64,000 nucleotides of DNA from Aphidius gifuensis (GCF_014905175.1 NC_057791.1:25222543-25286542), one strand, 5' to 3'; positions 35,077-48,867 are shown, counted from the stretch's first letter. A program made the numbers and translations. Notes: a model not told the origin generated them from the letters alone.

Positions 35077-36204
35077 ACACACATCATCATTATCATTATC
35101 ATTATCATCAATTAAGTAATAATAAAATACAACAAACCAATTGTCAAATTGCAAATTGCATTATTCAACAAGTTAACAATTTACTTACTTACTTTTTTTT
35201 GTTTTTCTATTGTAAATTATTTAAATTAAGTAAATGATGGTTTTTTTTTCTTCTAAATTTCATCAAGTGCCTTGTCAATAAAAAAAACACACAATTAAGA
35301 TAAATAAAAAAATAATAATCATTATTATTATTGTAGTTTATGTTTTTGAAGACAATATTATTTTTTATTTAAATTTTACATTTATAAGTATTTGGCTCGT
35401 CACAGTGCGAGAACGAGATAAAGAGAGACTGAGTAACATAATATCATTGACACTCGTCTTTATTTTTTTTTTTTTTTCATCGCCTGTGACTATTTTTCGA
35501 GAAAAAAAGAAAAAGAAAATCTTGGATACAACTTGTTTATTATATCCTATCTGATTTCGAGTTTTTTTTTTTTTTCAAATATTTCGACTGTCATATCTCC
35601 TCACAATTAATATACATAATATATATAGCTATATTAATAATCTACTTTAATATAAAAATACATAATTAACTTATGGGCTGAGATAAATATTAATATTATT
35701 TTTTGGACTATCCATTAATAGTCTAAAAGTAATTTAAATTTAAACTTACTCCAATTTATTAAATTATTTATTCTAATTTAATCCTTAGCTAAATACTTTT
35801 TTTTTTTTTTTCAAATGGTTCAAGAAAAAATACGAAATATTTTATACAATTATTATTATTATTATTATTCGCAAGATTTAATAATTTTAAAAGAAAATAA
35901 TTTCATGGATTTTATTATTATTGAATTACTGTCGAAATTATATTATATTATACATGGAATATTTTTTTAACTTTGGCAATGGTTTTTCAACGTCTCTTTA
36001 CTTTGAAAAACTCTTGGTTGTTTTAATAAATATAATCATGAATATATCGTACTTAACCAGAGTACAAAAGTTTTTTAATTAATGATATTTTAAAAACCAA
36101 TTTTTTTAATTTTAAAAATTTGCAATTACTGCAACGCACTATTGAGCTTTAAAGTATTTCATAATAATTTGTGATGATTTAGTCTTGATAGATGATTATA
36201 TAAT
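35077..36204. other. Convergent 3' intergenic region
   Basis: About 1.1 kb separates PCNA and the BTB gene. It is AT-rich with several poly-T runs (35460, 35560, 35795) and (ATT)n at 35850-35868. A slightly GC-richer patch lies near 35395-35430 (gcgagaacgagataaagagagac). No exon was recognised. Confidence 0.5.
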
Positions 36205-37471
36205 TTAAGCATTTTGTTTTCCATTGCTGCCATATAAACTTGGATGTACAAATTTATCATGAAGTGTTCGTAAATGCCTCAGTAAATTACTTTTAACATT
36301 GAAACCTTTTTTACAATAAGAACATAGGAATGGTTTTTCACCAGTATGTGTTCGTTGATGTATCACCATTGATGCATGACTTGGAAATACTTTTTGACAA
36401 ATATTACACAATTTTTGATGATTATGTACACGTTTTGGTTTTGGTGGTGCTGAATTATTCATAAGTGCCAATTGTTCTTCGGTATGTTCTGTTTGTATAT
36501 GACGTACCCATTCTTGTGGTGTTGGAAATTGATTACCACATAAATCACATTTTAATGGTGGAAAATCTTTACTATCATCATCATCCTGTAAAATTATTTA
36601 TAATTTAATTTAAATTTAATTTTTTTATTTAATAATATTTTTTCTTACTTTTCGTTTTTTTCTTTTATTTTCAGTCATATCAGCATGAGTAAATTCAATA
36701 TGTCTGACCCAATCAGATGGTCGATTAAATGTTTGACTACATAAATCACAAGTCAATGGTGTATATTCTTCTTCATCCATATCAGCATCATCCTCCTCTG
36801 CACTGTGAATTATTTCCTAAACAAAATAGAAAATTAAATTATAATTTAAATTTATTTGATGATAATTAAATTTTATAACAACAATCAAGTACATACTGGT
36901 TTAATATCAATATCATGATCAATTGTTAATGATTCTGCTGGATCCATTGAATCTTCCCAATCAATTGGCTCATCTTTAACTAGCAATTCCAAATTGAGTT
37001 CAGACTAAAAAATATAAATTAATATTAAATTTCAAATTAAAATTCATTTTAATATGAAAACTTACATTGTTATCATCAGCATCACTTTTACATGATTTAT
37101 TTGATTCTGCTTCACTTGTACTTGTATTTCTTCTTTTTTTACTATTTGACTCGAGATTTTCTTTATTTTTATTTTCATCAGTTATTTTATTATTTTCGAC
37201 AATTGTTTTTTTTGCCATTTCAGTATTTGTTATAACTGTTGTTTTTTTTTCAGAAGAATTTGAATTTTTATCATTGTTTATTTTATCTTTATCTTTATCT
37301 TTTTGTAATATTTTTAATGGTTGTACAGTTGGTTGTATAACAAGTTTAACTGCATTAATTGCTGCTGATGCTGTTGTTGTGGCTGTTGTTGTTGTTGTCG
37401 TTGTTGTTGTGCCTGCTGTTGCTGCTGGTAATATTGTTGTTGTTGATGTGGATGTTGTGGATGATGTTGAT

Positions 37472-37502
<31 letters not shown>

Positions 37503-38088
37503 ATAATGATGATGATGGTACTAGAGGTGGTATTGATGGTATTGTTGTATCAACAGTTTTATCACTTGTTGGTTGTACAAGTTTAATTTTTTGTATGCCA
37601 CCTGGTATTGGCTGTTTATCACGATCAACTTTTTGATTATTTGATTGTATATTTTCTTTTTTACTTGCTGATGTTGTTGATGATGATGAAGATGATGATG
37701 ATGAATTTGATCTCCATAATCCACGAACACGTAGTATATCACCAGCTTTAAGTACACCTTCTAATTGATCATTTGTAACTGTTGCTTCACCACTGTACAT
37801 GTATTGAATTAATATTTTCAATGTACGATATCCAATTTCAGTTGGTAAAACTACAATAATTGGAGCATTTGTATTTGCACCAAAATGACAAGTTTGAAAT
37901 ATATGACTTAAATATGATGAACATGCTGCAAGAACAAAACGATGAGCAGCGACATGACGTCCACATGATGTTGCTAATAATACATCAGCAAATGATTCAG
38001 AGTGCAACAGTGTTGCAACTGAACTATGAAGATGAGCACCATAACTATGCCATTTTAATTGATAATTTTCAGATGTTGCTAATGCCAT
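36205..38088 (-). CDS. BTB/POZ protein with C2H2 zinc fingers (exons 37066-38088, 36897-37004, 36649-36816, 36205-36585)
   Basis: This is a probable transcription factor of 559 residues from four phase-0 exons. The N-terminal BTB domain is of the insect ttk/bab type, with YQLKWHSYGAHLHSSVATLL, SFADVLLATSCGRHVAAHRF and VLAACSSYLSHIF (residues 8-120). A long low-complexity linker follows with Ser, Thr and Ala runs and many Lys/Glu. Four C2H2 fingers lie at the C-terminus: one at CDLCSQTFNRPSDWVRHIEFTH, one at CDLCGNQFPTPQEWVRHIQ, and a linked pair (CNICQKVFPSHASMVIHQRT, TGEKPF linker, CSYCKKGFNVKSNLLRHLRT). Two fingers sharing the same WVRHI core suggest internal duplication. The orthologue is not recognised. 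Confidence 0.88.
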
Positions 38089-40973
38089 TTTTTCTATATA
38101 TTTTTAAAAATTGAAAATTAAAAATCCATTATTATTGTAAATTTAATTATTAAACAACAAGATGAAAAAAAAAAATTAAATTAAATATCACAATAATGAT
38201 AATAATAATAATATAATAAATGCCGGGAATTATCGATCGGTGAATTTGAGTGAGAGAAAGAGACGGTTGATCGTTGTGGATGCCGAAAGAAGGGTAATGG
38301 GGTGGTTATTCACAACTCTCACAAGGGAGAAAAAAAGAGAGGCCATTACTATTCGATACATGTTCATTGTTTTAAACAATCTGATCGATTGATGATGATG
38401 ATAATTACGACGTTTTTTATTTAATCATTTATATAATAATAAATATATATAGGTATTGATATAATGAAAAATACAATTATTGATTATTGGGTCAATCTCA
38501 CTACATGCACACTGTGTACAATTGAATTTATTTTAAATAATATTAATTTATATTATATTTATTAATATCTTCGCAAATATAGGTATATATTCAAAATATT
38601 GAAATATTTAAAAAAATAAATAATCCAAAAATATAAATATCAATTTAATTTAATTTAATTAATTAATTAATTAATTACCTGATGACATTATTATTATTAT
38701 TATTATTAATATTATTCCAGTATGATGATATCCTTTTGCAAAACACTGTTATTTATAAAATAAATAAAACACAATCAAAATTATAACGCAATTAAGCGAT
38801 ATTTTTCATTTATTCACATGCACTATATATGTATTTTTTATTTATTCATCACAAAATATATTTATTTATTTATTTATTTTTATAATAAATGAATTAAATA
38901 AAGATATATAATTTCAACTTTTTAACGTTGTGATTTAGATTCACGCGTTAGTGTTTTGAAAGGCGCTTTATTGCGAACGGGGCACGGGGCAGATATGACC
39001 AGCATCGAACCGCTGTCATGTAGGGGCCTAAAAATCGATATTTCGGTCTTTGCTCTATTATCTCTTTCTCTCTTCCACTCTTTCTCTTTATATACTTTTA
39101 TTTATCATGTGTGTGTGTGCGCGAATTTTAGCTTATACATATATATAACATAATGATAAAGAGACGCAGCAGCAACAGCAGCAGCCCCCCTTCATTTAGC
39201 TTTTCATCGTTTGTATTGTTGGTCTTTCTTGGTATTAAATATGTTCGCATATCGATTTTCGACCCAGCTAGCACCAATCGCATCGCACGCATTCATTTAT
39301 CCTATCGATCGCAACTTTTTTTTATGTTATATATATTTTCTCTTTATACTATTATATGTATTATATATATACAATATACATACACATTTCAACCCCCTCT
39401 TGCATACATACATCTCTACATGCCAACTGACACTTTTTTCTTTATATCAAACCCTCTTTTTATTTTTTTTATTTTTTTGGTCGTCTTACAAAAATTTTAT
39501 AGCGTACTCGACATAATTTATATATAATATCCTTTATTACATTATATTATAAATAAAACTACACGATGTGGTTTCTCTCTTGAGTAATAGTAATAATAAT
39601 CTCTCTTTACCTCTTTGAAAACACACAAGCTTTGTATGCTGGTATATTATATTTATTTTATTTAAAATTTATTCTTTACCAGCATGTTTTAATCGTTTTT
39701 ATGGTTTTAATGCTGTTTGCATGCTGGCACCCCATCTTATTTATATGTATGCATCATGATTAATGATTATTTATTGGTACATAATACATAATAATATACA
39801 TATTGTTGTTGAAATTTTCCCGCTTTTTTTTCAATCATTAAAATTTATATTTTTTTGAGATTCCAATAATTGAATTATCTTTGATGATTTTTTATTGAAA
39901 TTCCAACATAATGTATTTGATGAATTGGATAAATTTTTTATTTATAAATTACAAATTTATATATTTTTCAAAAAGAATCACGTGATCAAAAAAGTATTAT
40001 AATAGTTGAATATCAAAACCGAAAGATGATAGCACTGATATATTCCGTCCTCTTCAATACACGCACACACACATCTACATTCTACACATCAGTTGTTAAT
40101 AAATTATATTATTAAAAAAAAAAAAAAGTGTGTAAATAATAATAATTTATTATTGTCAATTGTCATCAAAACTCATCAATAATCAAGTTGTCGTTTTATC
40201 TATTCAATAAATTTATTTTTATCAACAAAGTGTGTGTACGCATTTAGTTTAATTTTATGTTTTTTTATTATTAAATTTTTTGAAAAGTTCATTCACATGG
40301 TGGTGCTTTTAACATTATAAATATTAAATACCTGTAAATACCCAACTCAATAGATTTTTTAAATTATTTAGATAATAGAAAGAAAAATCATTAAAATAAA
40401 ATAACAAAACAAAAATTACATAAAGTTGAGTTGAATAAATATGGTATTGTTGTTGTTGTTGTCTTTACATTCTACAGGTAATTATTTGTTAATAATTAAT
40501 TAATTAATTGTTGTTATTGTTGTTGATGTAATCCAACAAATACAGGGAGAAAAAAAAATTAAAACAATTTGTGATTATAAATAATTATAGGTATCTATAA
40601 AGAGTTGTTTTGATGCTTGTGTCATTCGAAATTTTAAATAAATTAACTGATGATGTTGGTGGTGAGGATGATGATGCTGATGATGATGATGATGATGATT
40701 GTGGAGTGTCGACAATGTGAAAAATTTGATACTCAACAAATAACACAAAAATATGTATCAAATTAATAATCGTGAGTCTTTTCATATATTATTGTCATCA
40801 AATAAAAATATAATAATAATAATAATAATAACCAGCTAACGATTGTTCAACTTAATTGTGCTTGTTGTCTAATCTATACCTATATTATTACATATATTTG
40901 TATTAAAAGCACTATATACAAAACAAAAATAAAATGTAGGTTACGTTGATTATTCAACAACAATCACAATCAC

Positions 40974-41007
<34 letters not shown>

Positions 41008-41273
41008 TATATATCTAGTATTTGTTTGAAAATAACGTTAAATTAAATTATTTACAATTTCCAGATATTAATAATAAAATAATAACTTGGCATGTGAGCT
41101 AGCCAAGTTTTTAAAATAAAATAAAATAAAACAAATAAATATTAATCCATTTAGTTGAAAAAGTTATCAACAAGATAATTAAATAACAATTAATAAAAAT
41201 AATTTGACTGAGATAATAAGCACAATATTTTTAACAAGTTAACAAGTTTAAAAATAAATAAATTTTAATAAAA
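38089..41273. promoter_or_regulatory. 3.2-kb divergent regulatory region
   Basis: This region lies between the BTB gene and the palmitoyltransferase gene, which are transcribed apart. DRE-like ATCGAT cores occur at about 38232, 39031, 39251 and 39302. A GC-richer patch with CpGs at 38940-39040 could be a promoter or a 5' UTR exon. A TTTCCCGC at about 39816-39823 resembles an E2F site. Microsatellites include (AAT)n at 40977-41005. No convincing coding exon was found; a weak candidate peptide is listed separately at 40585. Confidence 0.45.
40585..40785 (-). CDS. Possible small secreted peptide (weak)
   Basis: A 66-codon frame starts with a signal-peptide-like stretch (MKRLTIINLIHIFVLFVEYQ) and continues with a Ser/Pro-rich segment. 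No partner exons, cysteine pattern or dibasic cleavage pattern were seen. The Ser run reflects a TCA/ATG microsatellite. It may be chance, and no function is proposed. Confidence 0.2.
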   Translation of the reverse strand: MKRLTIINLIHIFVLFVEYQIFHIVDTPQSSSSSSSASSSSPPTSSVNLFKISNDTSIKTTLYRYL

Positions 41274-44200
41274 ATGCCACACGTGACGAGAAAATGGGAA
41301 TTATTTCCTGGAAGAAATAGATTTTGTTTTGATGGAAGAATAATGATGGCACCACATACAGGTGTTTTTTATGTAACTGTTGGTTTAATTGTTGGAACAA
41401 GTACTTTATTTTTTATTTGCGAGTATGTATTAATATATTTATTTTATATTTTATAATTATTACATTTTAATTTTTAATGATAAAAAAATTAAATAATTTA
41501 TTATTTTCAGTGGTTTATATTTGGGTCCAAAAATATCATATGCAATACCAATTATTGGTGGACTTCTTTTTATATTTGTCATGTCAGCATTATTTAGAAC
41601 GAGTTTTAGTGATCCTGGTGTTATACCAAGAGCAACACCAGACGAAGCTGCCTACATTGAAAAACAAATTGGTAATTATTATAAGTTATAACTTATAATA
41701 TTTATAATATTTACATTATTTAATTTTTTTGATTAAAAAATAGAAGTACCAAATGATGGCAGTTCACCTACACACAGACCACCACCAAGAACTAAAGAAA
41801 TAACAGTACGTGGACAATCTGTTAAAATTAAATATTGTTTTACATGTAAAATATTTAGACCACCAAGAGCATCACACTGTAGTCTTTGTGATAATTGTGT
41901 TGGTATGTACATCATTATTCCCTCTATTTTCATTTAAGTATATATATATATGTATATTAATTAATAATAATCAACAGATGGTTTTGATCATCATTGCCCA
42001 TGGGTTGGTAATTGTGTTGGTCGAAGAAATTATAGATATTTTTATGCATTTATTGTATCTTTGGCATTTTTATGTGTATATATATTTGCCTGTTCATTGA
42101 CACATTTAATTATGCGTAAGTTGATTGAGTTAACATTAATATTACATTAAATTTAATTTAATTGATTTATTTATTTATTTATTTATTTAATTTTATAGTT
42201 TCGGAAAACACAGATCCATTTTTGGTTGCTGTTAAAAAATCACCAGGAAGTGTTGTCGTTGGAATTATTTGTTTTTTCTCAATTTGGAGTATATTAGGCC
42301 TTGCTGGTTTTCACACTTATCTTACAGCGAGCAATCAAACAACAAATGAAGATGTAAGTTTAAATAATATATTTATTTAATTGTATTTATTTATTTATTA
42401 ATTTAATTTGTTTGTTTTTTTATTCTCAAAAAAAAAAAGATAAAAGGTTCATTTTCAAGTAAAAGAGAAGGTTTAAATCCATACAGTCAAGGAAATATTT
42501 GTGAAAATTGTTTTTACGTATTATGTGGACCAGCACCACCAAGTTTAATTGGTAAATTAATATATTATGTATTTAAAAAATCAACTTTCTTTTCCTTAGC
42601 TATTTATTTATTAATGTTTCATTTATTTATTTTTAGATCGTAGAGGTATTGTAACACCAGATTATCGAGCCGAACAAGAAAGAAGTGCTGATGAATATGT
42701 CATTGCAAATAATAAAGCATATGGTAGTGTTAAAGTCAATCAACCACAATCAAATGGATTTGAATTACCACCATCATTACCACCAATAAGACCATCATCA
42801 CAAGGTGACAACAACGATTTAATGGGCTCAATGAATAATCTTGTATCTGGTCAACGTTCACCACAACATATTGAATCCATAAACGGTGAGTTTCCTGATT
42901 ATTCAATTAATAATATTGATAAAAAATTAAATGAAACACCAAAATATTATCGTGAATATACAAACAATGTATACATTCCAAAATATCCAATGCGACGTTG
43001 TGCTCAGTCTGATAAAATACAACCTGGTCCACTTGTTAATTATGGCCTAAATCGTTATGACAGTGATACAATTAAATATAATAATAATAATATTAATAAT
43101 ATTAATAATAATAGCGGTAGTAATAATTATTATTCTTATTCACATTGTCATCAAGAAAACAATTATCCTCTAAAATATACAACAACACCACAACAACAAC
43201 AACACATTCATGATGATAATTATCATCGTTATTCAGATAATAATTTAATATACAATCAGTATGCTAGTGTTGATAATAATAATTATCATCAACATCATCA
43301 TCATCATCATCATAATACAATGCGTAATTATTCACGTGGTTATTCAGATGATCATTATATTAGACAAATTAAACACGATGATTATCGTAACATACACAGA
43401 TTACCATCAACATCTTCATCATCTTCTCCTCTTCCTCCTCCACCTCCACCACCACAATATTTTTCACCTCAAACAATTAAATACAATAATTTTAGATGCA
43501 ATCAATTGCCATTTACTAAAAACTATTTACCAAATCGTATATTGTATAATAATGGATCAGGTAGTATTCCAATAATTGGACAAGCTGCTATTGGCATTGT
43601 TAATAAATTTGGATCAGTACCAATTAATAATGACATGGCTTTTGCTGAAAGTTCATTTTATTGTGGTGACAATGTTGATGATGATATTCATCGTAGATTT
43701 ATTGTTGGCTCATCATCACACAGTGATAATGATTCATAGTCTATTTTTTTTTTTTTTCTTAAAAATTCTATATAATATTTAAATTAAATAAATCAAATAT
43801 ATTAGGCACACACAAATTTAATACTATTATATTATAATAATCAAATTATTCATGTTATTTAAAATTAAAATTAAAAGAATATTTTTTAAATAAAAAAAAA
43901 AAATAAATAAATTGGCTAGGCAAAATTATTATTATTGTTATTAATTATTTATTATATATATTTAAAAAATATAATGAAAAAAGTAAATAAAATAAAATGG
44001 TATTTCTTTGTGTTTATAAAAAAACGAGCCATTGTCGAGGGCTTTAATCAAATGCCATTTGGTAAGTTTGCATTATTCATTTGCATGAATTTCATTATTT
44101 TCTTAATTATTATTAACAAATTGTTTATTTTATTTTTTGTTTATTATTAATTTTAGGTGTGTTGTTATTGTTGTTTTATTTATATACTTATATTGTTTTT

Positions 44201-44595
44201 TTGATTTGATAAATTAATTGACATTTTGGTATTTTGGTTTTTTAGGCAGTACAACAAATAGCGTGAGTCAATTGGTATCAAATGAAATGCAAATGGCTTC
44301 ATTTTATATACCACCAATAGACATTGATGAAATAGCACCATTGACACAAAAACAATCATTAAATTTACCAAGTGGTTCTGGTTCCACTTTGGCTGCTGCT
44401 GCTTCTGCTTCTGCAAATATTTTGGATAATAAATTATCTCAAGTTGCTGTAACAACACCACTATCAGCATCGAGACTCAGATTGCTCCAAGACACAACAA
44501 TGATTGAGTCAGCATTGGATCTTGATTCACTTGAAGAATCATCCAGTGTTGGACGTAGTGTCAGTGGTATTAATCATACGGTTAGAATTTTTTAA
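41274..44595 (+). CDS. app: Palmitoyltransferase ZDHHC14/18 type, with two alternative C-termini
   Basis: This is a membrane protein S-acyltransferase close to vertebrate ZDHHC9/14/18 and Drosophila approximated, which acts on Fat/Dachs signalling. Seven exons (41274-41422, 41511-41671, 41744-41902, 41978-42115, 42199-42353, 42440-42551, 42637 onward) encode the start RKWELFPGRNRFCFDGRIMM, four membrane helices, the cysteine-rich domain CFTCKIFRPPRASHCSLCDN with catalytic DHHC in FDHHCPWVGNCVGRRNYRYF, and the TTxE-like QTTNED. Exon 7 can end at 42885 (AACG|GTGAGT) and splice to 44246-44595, giving 490 aa, or read on to a stop at 43739, giving 658 aa with an Asn/His/Tyr-rich tail. Both are fully open and in frame. 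The symbol is by similarity to the Drosophila gene. Confidence 0.88.
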
Positions 44596-45609
44596 AATAA
44601 TAATAATAATAATAATAATTTTAAATAATTGTGGGAACAAATTGAAATAGAGCAAATAGAATTATTATTATTATTATTATTATTATTATAGCCCTCGATA
44701 TCAATTTTTAATTTTTTTTTTTAAATTAATTTTTAATAGACAAAAAAAAGAAAATAATTATTAATGTCATCATTTAGAATAATAATTATTAAATTAAATA
44801 ATTTTTAACGAAAATTCATACGTAGTTCAATTTAAACTCGACGCATTTATTTTATTTAATTTTATTTAATTTTATTTAATTTTGTAGATATACTTATACT
44901 TATATAATTTTAAATTATAAATTTTCTTCGTGCCTTATTATTTGTTTTAAATTTGAGCTGCCAAAAACAAAGAAAATAAATAAATTAATTAAAATAATAA
45001 ATAATAAATTGAGCCGGCACGTAGTGAGAATATAATAATAACAACATTAATTTTAATTTTTATTATTATTATTATTATATATATAGAAATAAAAGAAAAG
45101 TCACACACACACAACTACACAACCACATTTGTATTAATTAACAGATGAAAATTAATAAATTTGTTAATCTTATACTCATCACTTGAATTAATAATTTTTT
45201 ATAATATCGTGCGCACAATTGAATTAGTTTTTTATTTGTTTAATAATAATAAATAAATAAATCATTATGATAATTTACGAGTTGAATTTAATGTACAGTG
45301 TTGTTGCTACTGCTACTGCTGTTGTTGTTGTTGTTGTTGGCTAAAGAATGAAATATAATATTTATGTAAATAGTTTCCATGACGTTTTAATAATTGTCAA
45401 ATTGTAAGGACTAAGGACCAGGTTGTAATGACGAAGATTGTTGAATAATAATGCAATAAATATGCATTTGTTTTACAAAAATAATAAATATATATATATA
45501 ATATTAATGATTATTGTCTGATTTAATTTTATTTCGTCATTATAATATAAATTTATTTATCATTTAAACATACAAAATAATATATATATATAATAATATT
45601 ATTAATAAA
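44596..45609. other. Convergent 3' intergenic region
   Basis: About 1 kb of AT-rich sequence lies between the palmitoyltransferase and ODR4. It has (AAT)n at 44596-44618, (ATT)n at 44660-44690 and TTG/CTG repeats near 45300-45340. No exon or structured RNA was seen. Confidence 0.55.
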
Positions 45610-47265
45610 TTAATAAAAATATTGTATGATTATTGCAAGAATAAGCAGAGATATTGCAATACCAAGACCAGTACCATAAACAATGTACATACTGTTGTCT
45701 TGATATTTAGCATGTTCACTTGGTTTACTTGACAATTCATTTTGACAATAAAATTCAGATGGATCAACTTGAAGTTCAAATTCCTTTTGAACACTGCTTT
45801 CTTCAACTTTAAGATCTAAAAGTTCTTGCAGTGAAATAAGAGCCTCTTGATGTCCCTCACCAGGAAATAAATAATCAGATAGTGTTATTTTACTATGTGG
45901 TAATGCAACAAGAACTCTTCTTGGTGGCTCATGAAGTGTTACATTATCTAAAAATTATAATTATATATTAATATTAATTTACAATACTGCTACTATTTAA
46001 TTGTTTTACCTTCTGGTAGTGAATTTTCTTCTTCTAGTAAACTGTCCCAGTGCATTTCAAGTCGACTTGCAAGTGATCTCATGATATCTTGTTTAATGGC
46101 ATTTGTTGCTTCTTCAACTCTTGATAATTCATGAACAAATGTACGACTAACAAGTTGACCAATTAAACGTATTTGACCATTGCAATTTATTTGTTTAATT
46201 TCATATTGGCTATTGGAACTCTAATTAAATTTACAAAACAATAATTAAAATCAAATATAAATAATAAGAAAAATTTAAAAAACTTACACATGGAATGTAT
46301 ATGGCTGCTTGTAGTGATACATCATTTAAATTTGATTCATCATTTTTTGTTTGTTTCAAGAATTTTTTTTTTTTATTTCCTGTAAGTTGAACAAGTTCAT
46401 CTGGTGATTTTGGTGAATCTTCAATAGCTATTATTGCTGAATTAATTTTTTTATATATATCATCAAGTATATTTTCATGTTGTTTTTTTAATGATTCAAT
46501 TTTTTTATTATTTTCAATGGGAAATAATTGATCAAAATCAACTCTAGTCTCAAGTTGATACCATTTTGTTATATTTAATTGAAATTTCCAATCAGCATTT
46601 TTCATTGAAGCATTATCACCAAATGATTTGCATGAAAATCTAAATACAATTAATTGCCATTAATAATATTCACACTACTGCTATGTACCTACTATCATTG
46701 TTTTATAAACTTACTTTTTATTTGAATTATTAAATGCAAGAATAATACTTTCATTTGGATTATTACCATATAAATATGGATTAACTGAAAGATTTTTATG
46801 TATTGCTGATGTTATTGACTTTAATTTTTGCATTGAATTATTTTCATTTAGACAATCTACTGGTCCAGCAATAAATATACCAAGTACCCACATGCCACCA
46901 GGTAACATTCGTGTAACATGTTTAGCATGATCAGCAACCCAGCTACTTGGTACATCACCAAGTGTTTTAATACGCTTAACAGCTGGTGAGTTTTGTTGAT
47001 GTTGTTCATTGGATTCTTCAATAACATCTTTTGATGCTGGTGGTGGTGTTCTTGCTAAATGAACAACATAATCTTTTTGTTCAGTACTCTGTAATATAAA
47101 TTTTTTAAATGAAAACATCTGGATGACATATTGATAATTTATCCAATTTCAAATATAATAATAGCCAACCTGTCCAAGAATTAAACCAATTGTATAGTCA
47201 TTTGGATTTTTTAATTTCTCCAAATAATTCAATAGACACTCTTCAGCATAAACAATTCGTCCCAT
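45610..47265 (-). CDS. ODR4: ODR4 homologue (exons 47170-47265, 46715-47088, 46288-46639, 46010-46220, 45610-45947)
   Basis: ODR4 is a tail-anchored ER protein first known from C. elegans, where it helps deliver odorant receptors to cilia; in mammals it is linked to UFMylation together with UFSP2. Five exons total 1371 nt, giving 456 residues (human 454). The N-terminus MGRIVYAEECLLNYLEKL and the block YTIGLILGQ, followed by DYVVHLARTPPP and HAKHVTRMLPGGMWVLGIF, identify it. The tail anchor is VYGTGLGIAISLLILAIIIQ at the extreme C-terminus. The C-terminal third contains SRLEMHWDSLLEE-like acidic sequence. The gene is complete. Confidence 0.9.
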
Positions 47266-47902
47266 TTTTTATTTTATTATTTACTCCAAAAAATGAGTCG
47301 CAAGTCGCAACAGCTGATTTATTTACTGTTCAATCAACACAGTGTTTTTTTTTTATAGGCTCAAAATTGTGTGGAGCAAGAGTCAGAGAGAGACAAAAAA
47401 ATATTCACTCATTAACAATAATAATAATAATAATAATAATAGATAAAAAAAATAAACAAACAAAATATATATTTTGACACCTTTGAATTTTTTTTAAATA
47501 TAATAATATACAAATAGATAAAAAAAAAGTAGAAAATTAATTAGATGATAATTAAAGTAGGTATATAATTAAATTGACATTTATTTATTTTAAACATATT
47601 TTACATTATTATTTTTTTATAGGAGAATATTAACAAGTTCATAATTATAATTTATATGTAGAAGAATGTCCAATGTTTTTATTTATTTGTTTTTTTTTTT
47701 TTTCGATTTATTAATAGAAATGAAGCTTCAATGTCGATGATGCTGCTGATGGTGGTTGGTGGTGTAGAGTTTAAACTTACGTATGTAGAAATATTAATAA
47801 TAATAATAATAAAAAATAAGCTGCGTGGTGTTGACGTGTAAGATTGTCTTGTTTGTTGAATAAAAAAAAAAGAAGAAAATTGTTTAAAATATTACATATA
47901 TT
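47266..47902. other. Divergent promoter region between ODR4 and SPCS2
   Basis: About 640 bp lies between the two starts. Two secretory-pathway genes share it. The patch 47345-47395 is less AT-rich (ctcaaaattgtgtggagcaag). (AAT)n occurs at 47417-47440 and again at 47795-47812. No motif was recognised. Confidence 0.45.
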
Positions 47903-48639
47903 ATGGTAGAAATGGCTGGAAAAAATAGCAAAGATAATGCAACAGAGGTAATTATTTTGCATATGCCTATGTATAATTAAATTGGATATATTATTAATAT
48001 TTATTTATCATTTATAAAATCAGATAATTAAGGTAAACAAGTGGGATGGAGCAGCAGTTAAAAATGCTCTTGATGATGTTGTCAAAGATGTTTTAACAAG
48101 AAAATATAATTATATTGAAAATTTTGGATTACTTGATATGCGATTGGCAATATGTGGTGTTGCTGTTGGTGTTTCAAGTATTGCACTTGTTTGGGATTTT
48201 CTTAATCCATTCCCGGCATCAAGAAATGTTTTAGTAATATGTGTTTCAATGTATTTTGTTTTGATGGCTATTTTAAATGTTTACACAACATATAAAGAAA
48301 AAGGAATATTTGTTGTTGCAACACAAAGGTAATAACGTATTTATTTTATTATTTATTATTAAATTATTAATAATGTTTCTTTGTAAATTCAACAGAGATC
48401 CAGCTGGTTATGATCCAGATTATATTTGGGAAGCAAGTTCATATCTCAAAAAATATGATGATCAATATAATCTAGTATTTTCAATGAAAAATAAAAAAAC
48501 CAATGTTATCAATGAAAAATCATTGACAAAATCAGTTGCTAATTTTATTGATACAAATGGAGTTGTTAATCCAGATCTTGTTGAATCTTTTGTTGCATCA
48601 TTACATGATAGTTTAACAAGTCAACGTAAAGATAAATAA
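47903..48639 (+). CDS. SPCS2: Signal peptidase complex subunit 2 (exons 47903-47947, 48024-48328, 48396-48639)
   Basis: SPCS2 (SPC25, Spase25) is the non-catalytic subunit of the ER signal peptidase that contacts the translocon. Three exons give 197 residues. The cytosolic start MVEMAGKNSKDNATE is followed by the conserved KVNKWDGAAVKNALDDVVKD and ENFGLLDMRL. Two adjacent membrane helices come next (AICGVAVGVSSIALVWDF and VLVICVSMYFVLMAILNVY), then a C-terminal domain with DPDYIWEASSYLKKYDDQY and the basic end SQRKDK. It is a complete and ordinary orthologue. Confidence 0.94.
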
Positions 48640-48867
48640 ATAATTCATAATTTCATAATAATTATTATTACAATTTTATGTAAAATAAATTTATTTTGTC
48701 ATTTAAATTATTGTTCATCATGATTCAAATAAAAAATATTACAATGTAATACATAATAATAATAATAATAATACATAATATAATTTGTTTTTTTTTTTTC
48801 TTTTTTGAATTGTCATTAAATTGTTATATATATAAAAATTATAAATACAAATTGATTGATTGATTGA

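Noticed and set aside
39153..39527. Hydrophobic open frame of 124 codons
   Set aside because: It comes from T-rich DNA giving Phe/Leu/Ile/Tyr in two overlapping frames, with no conserved motif or exon partners.
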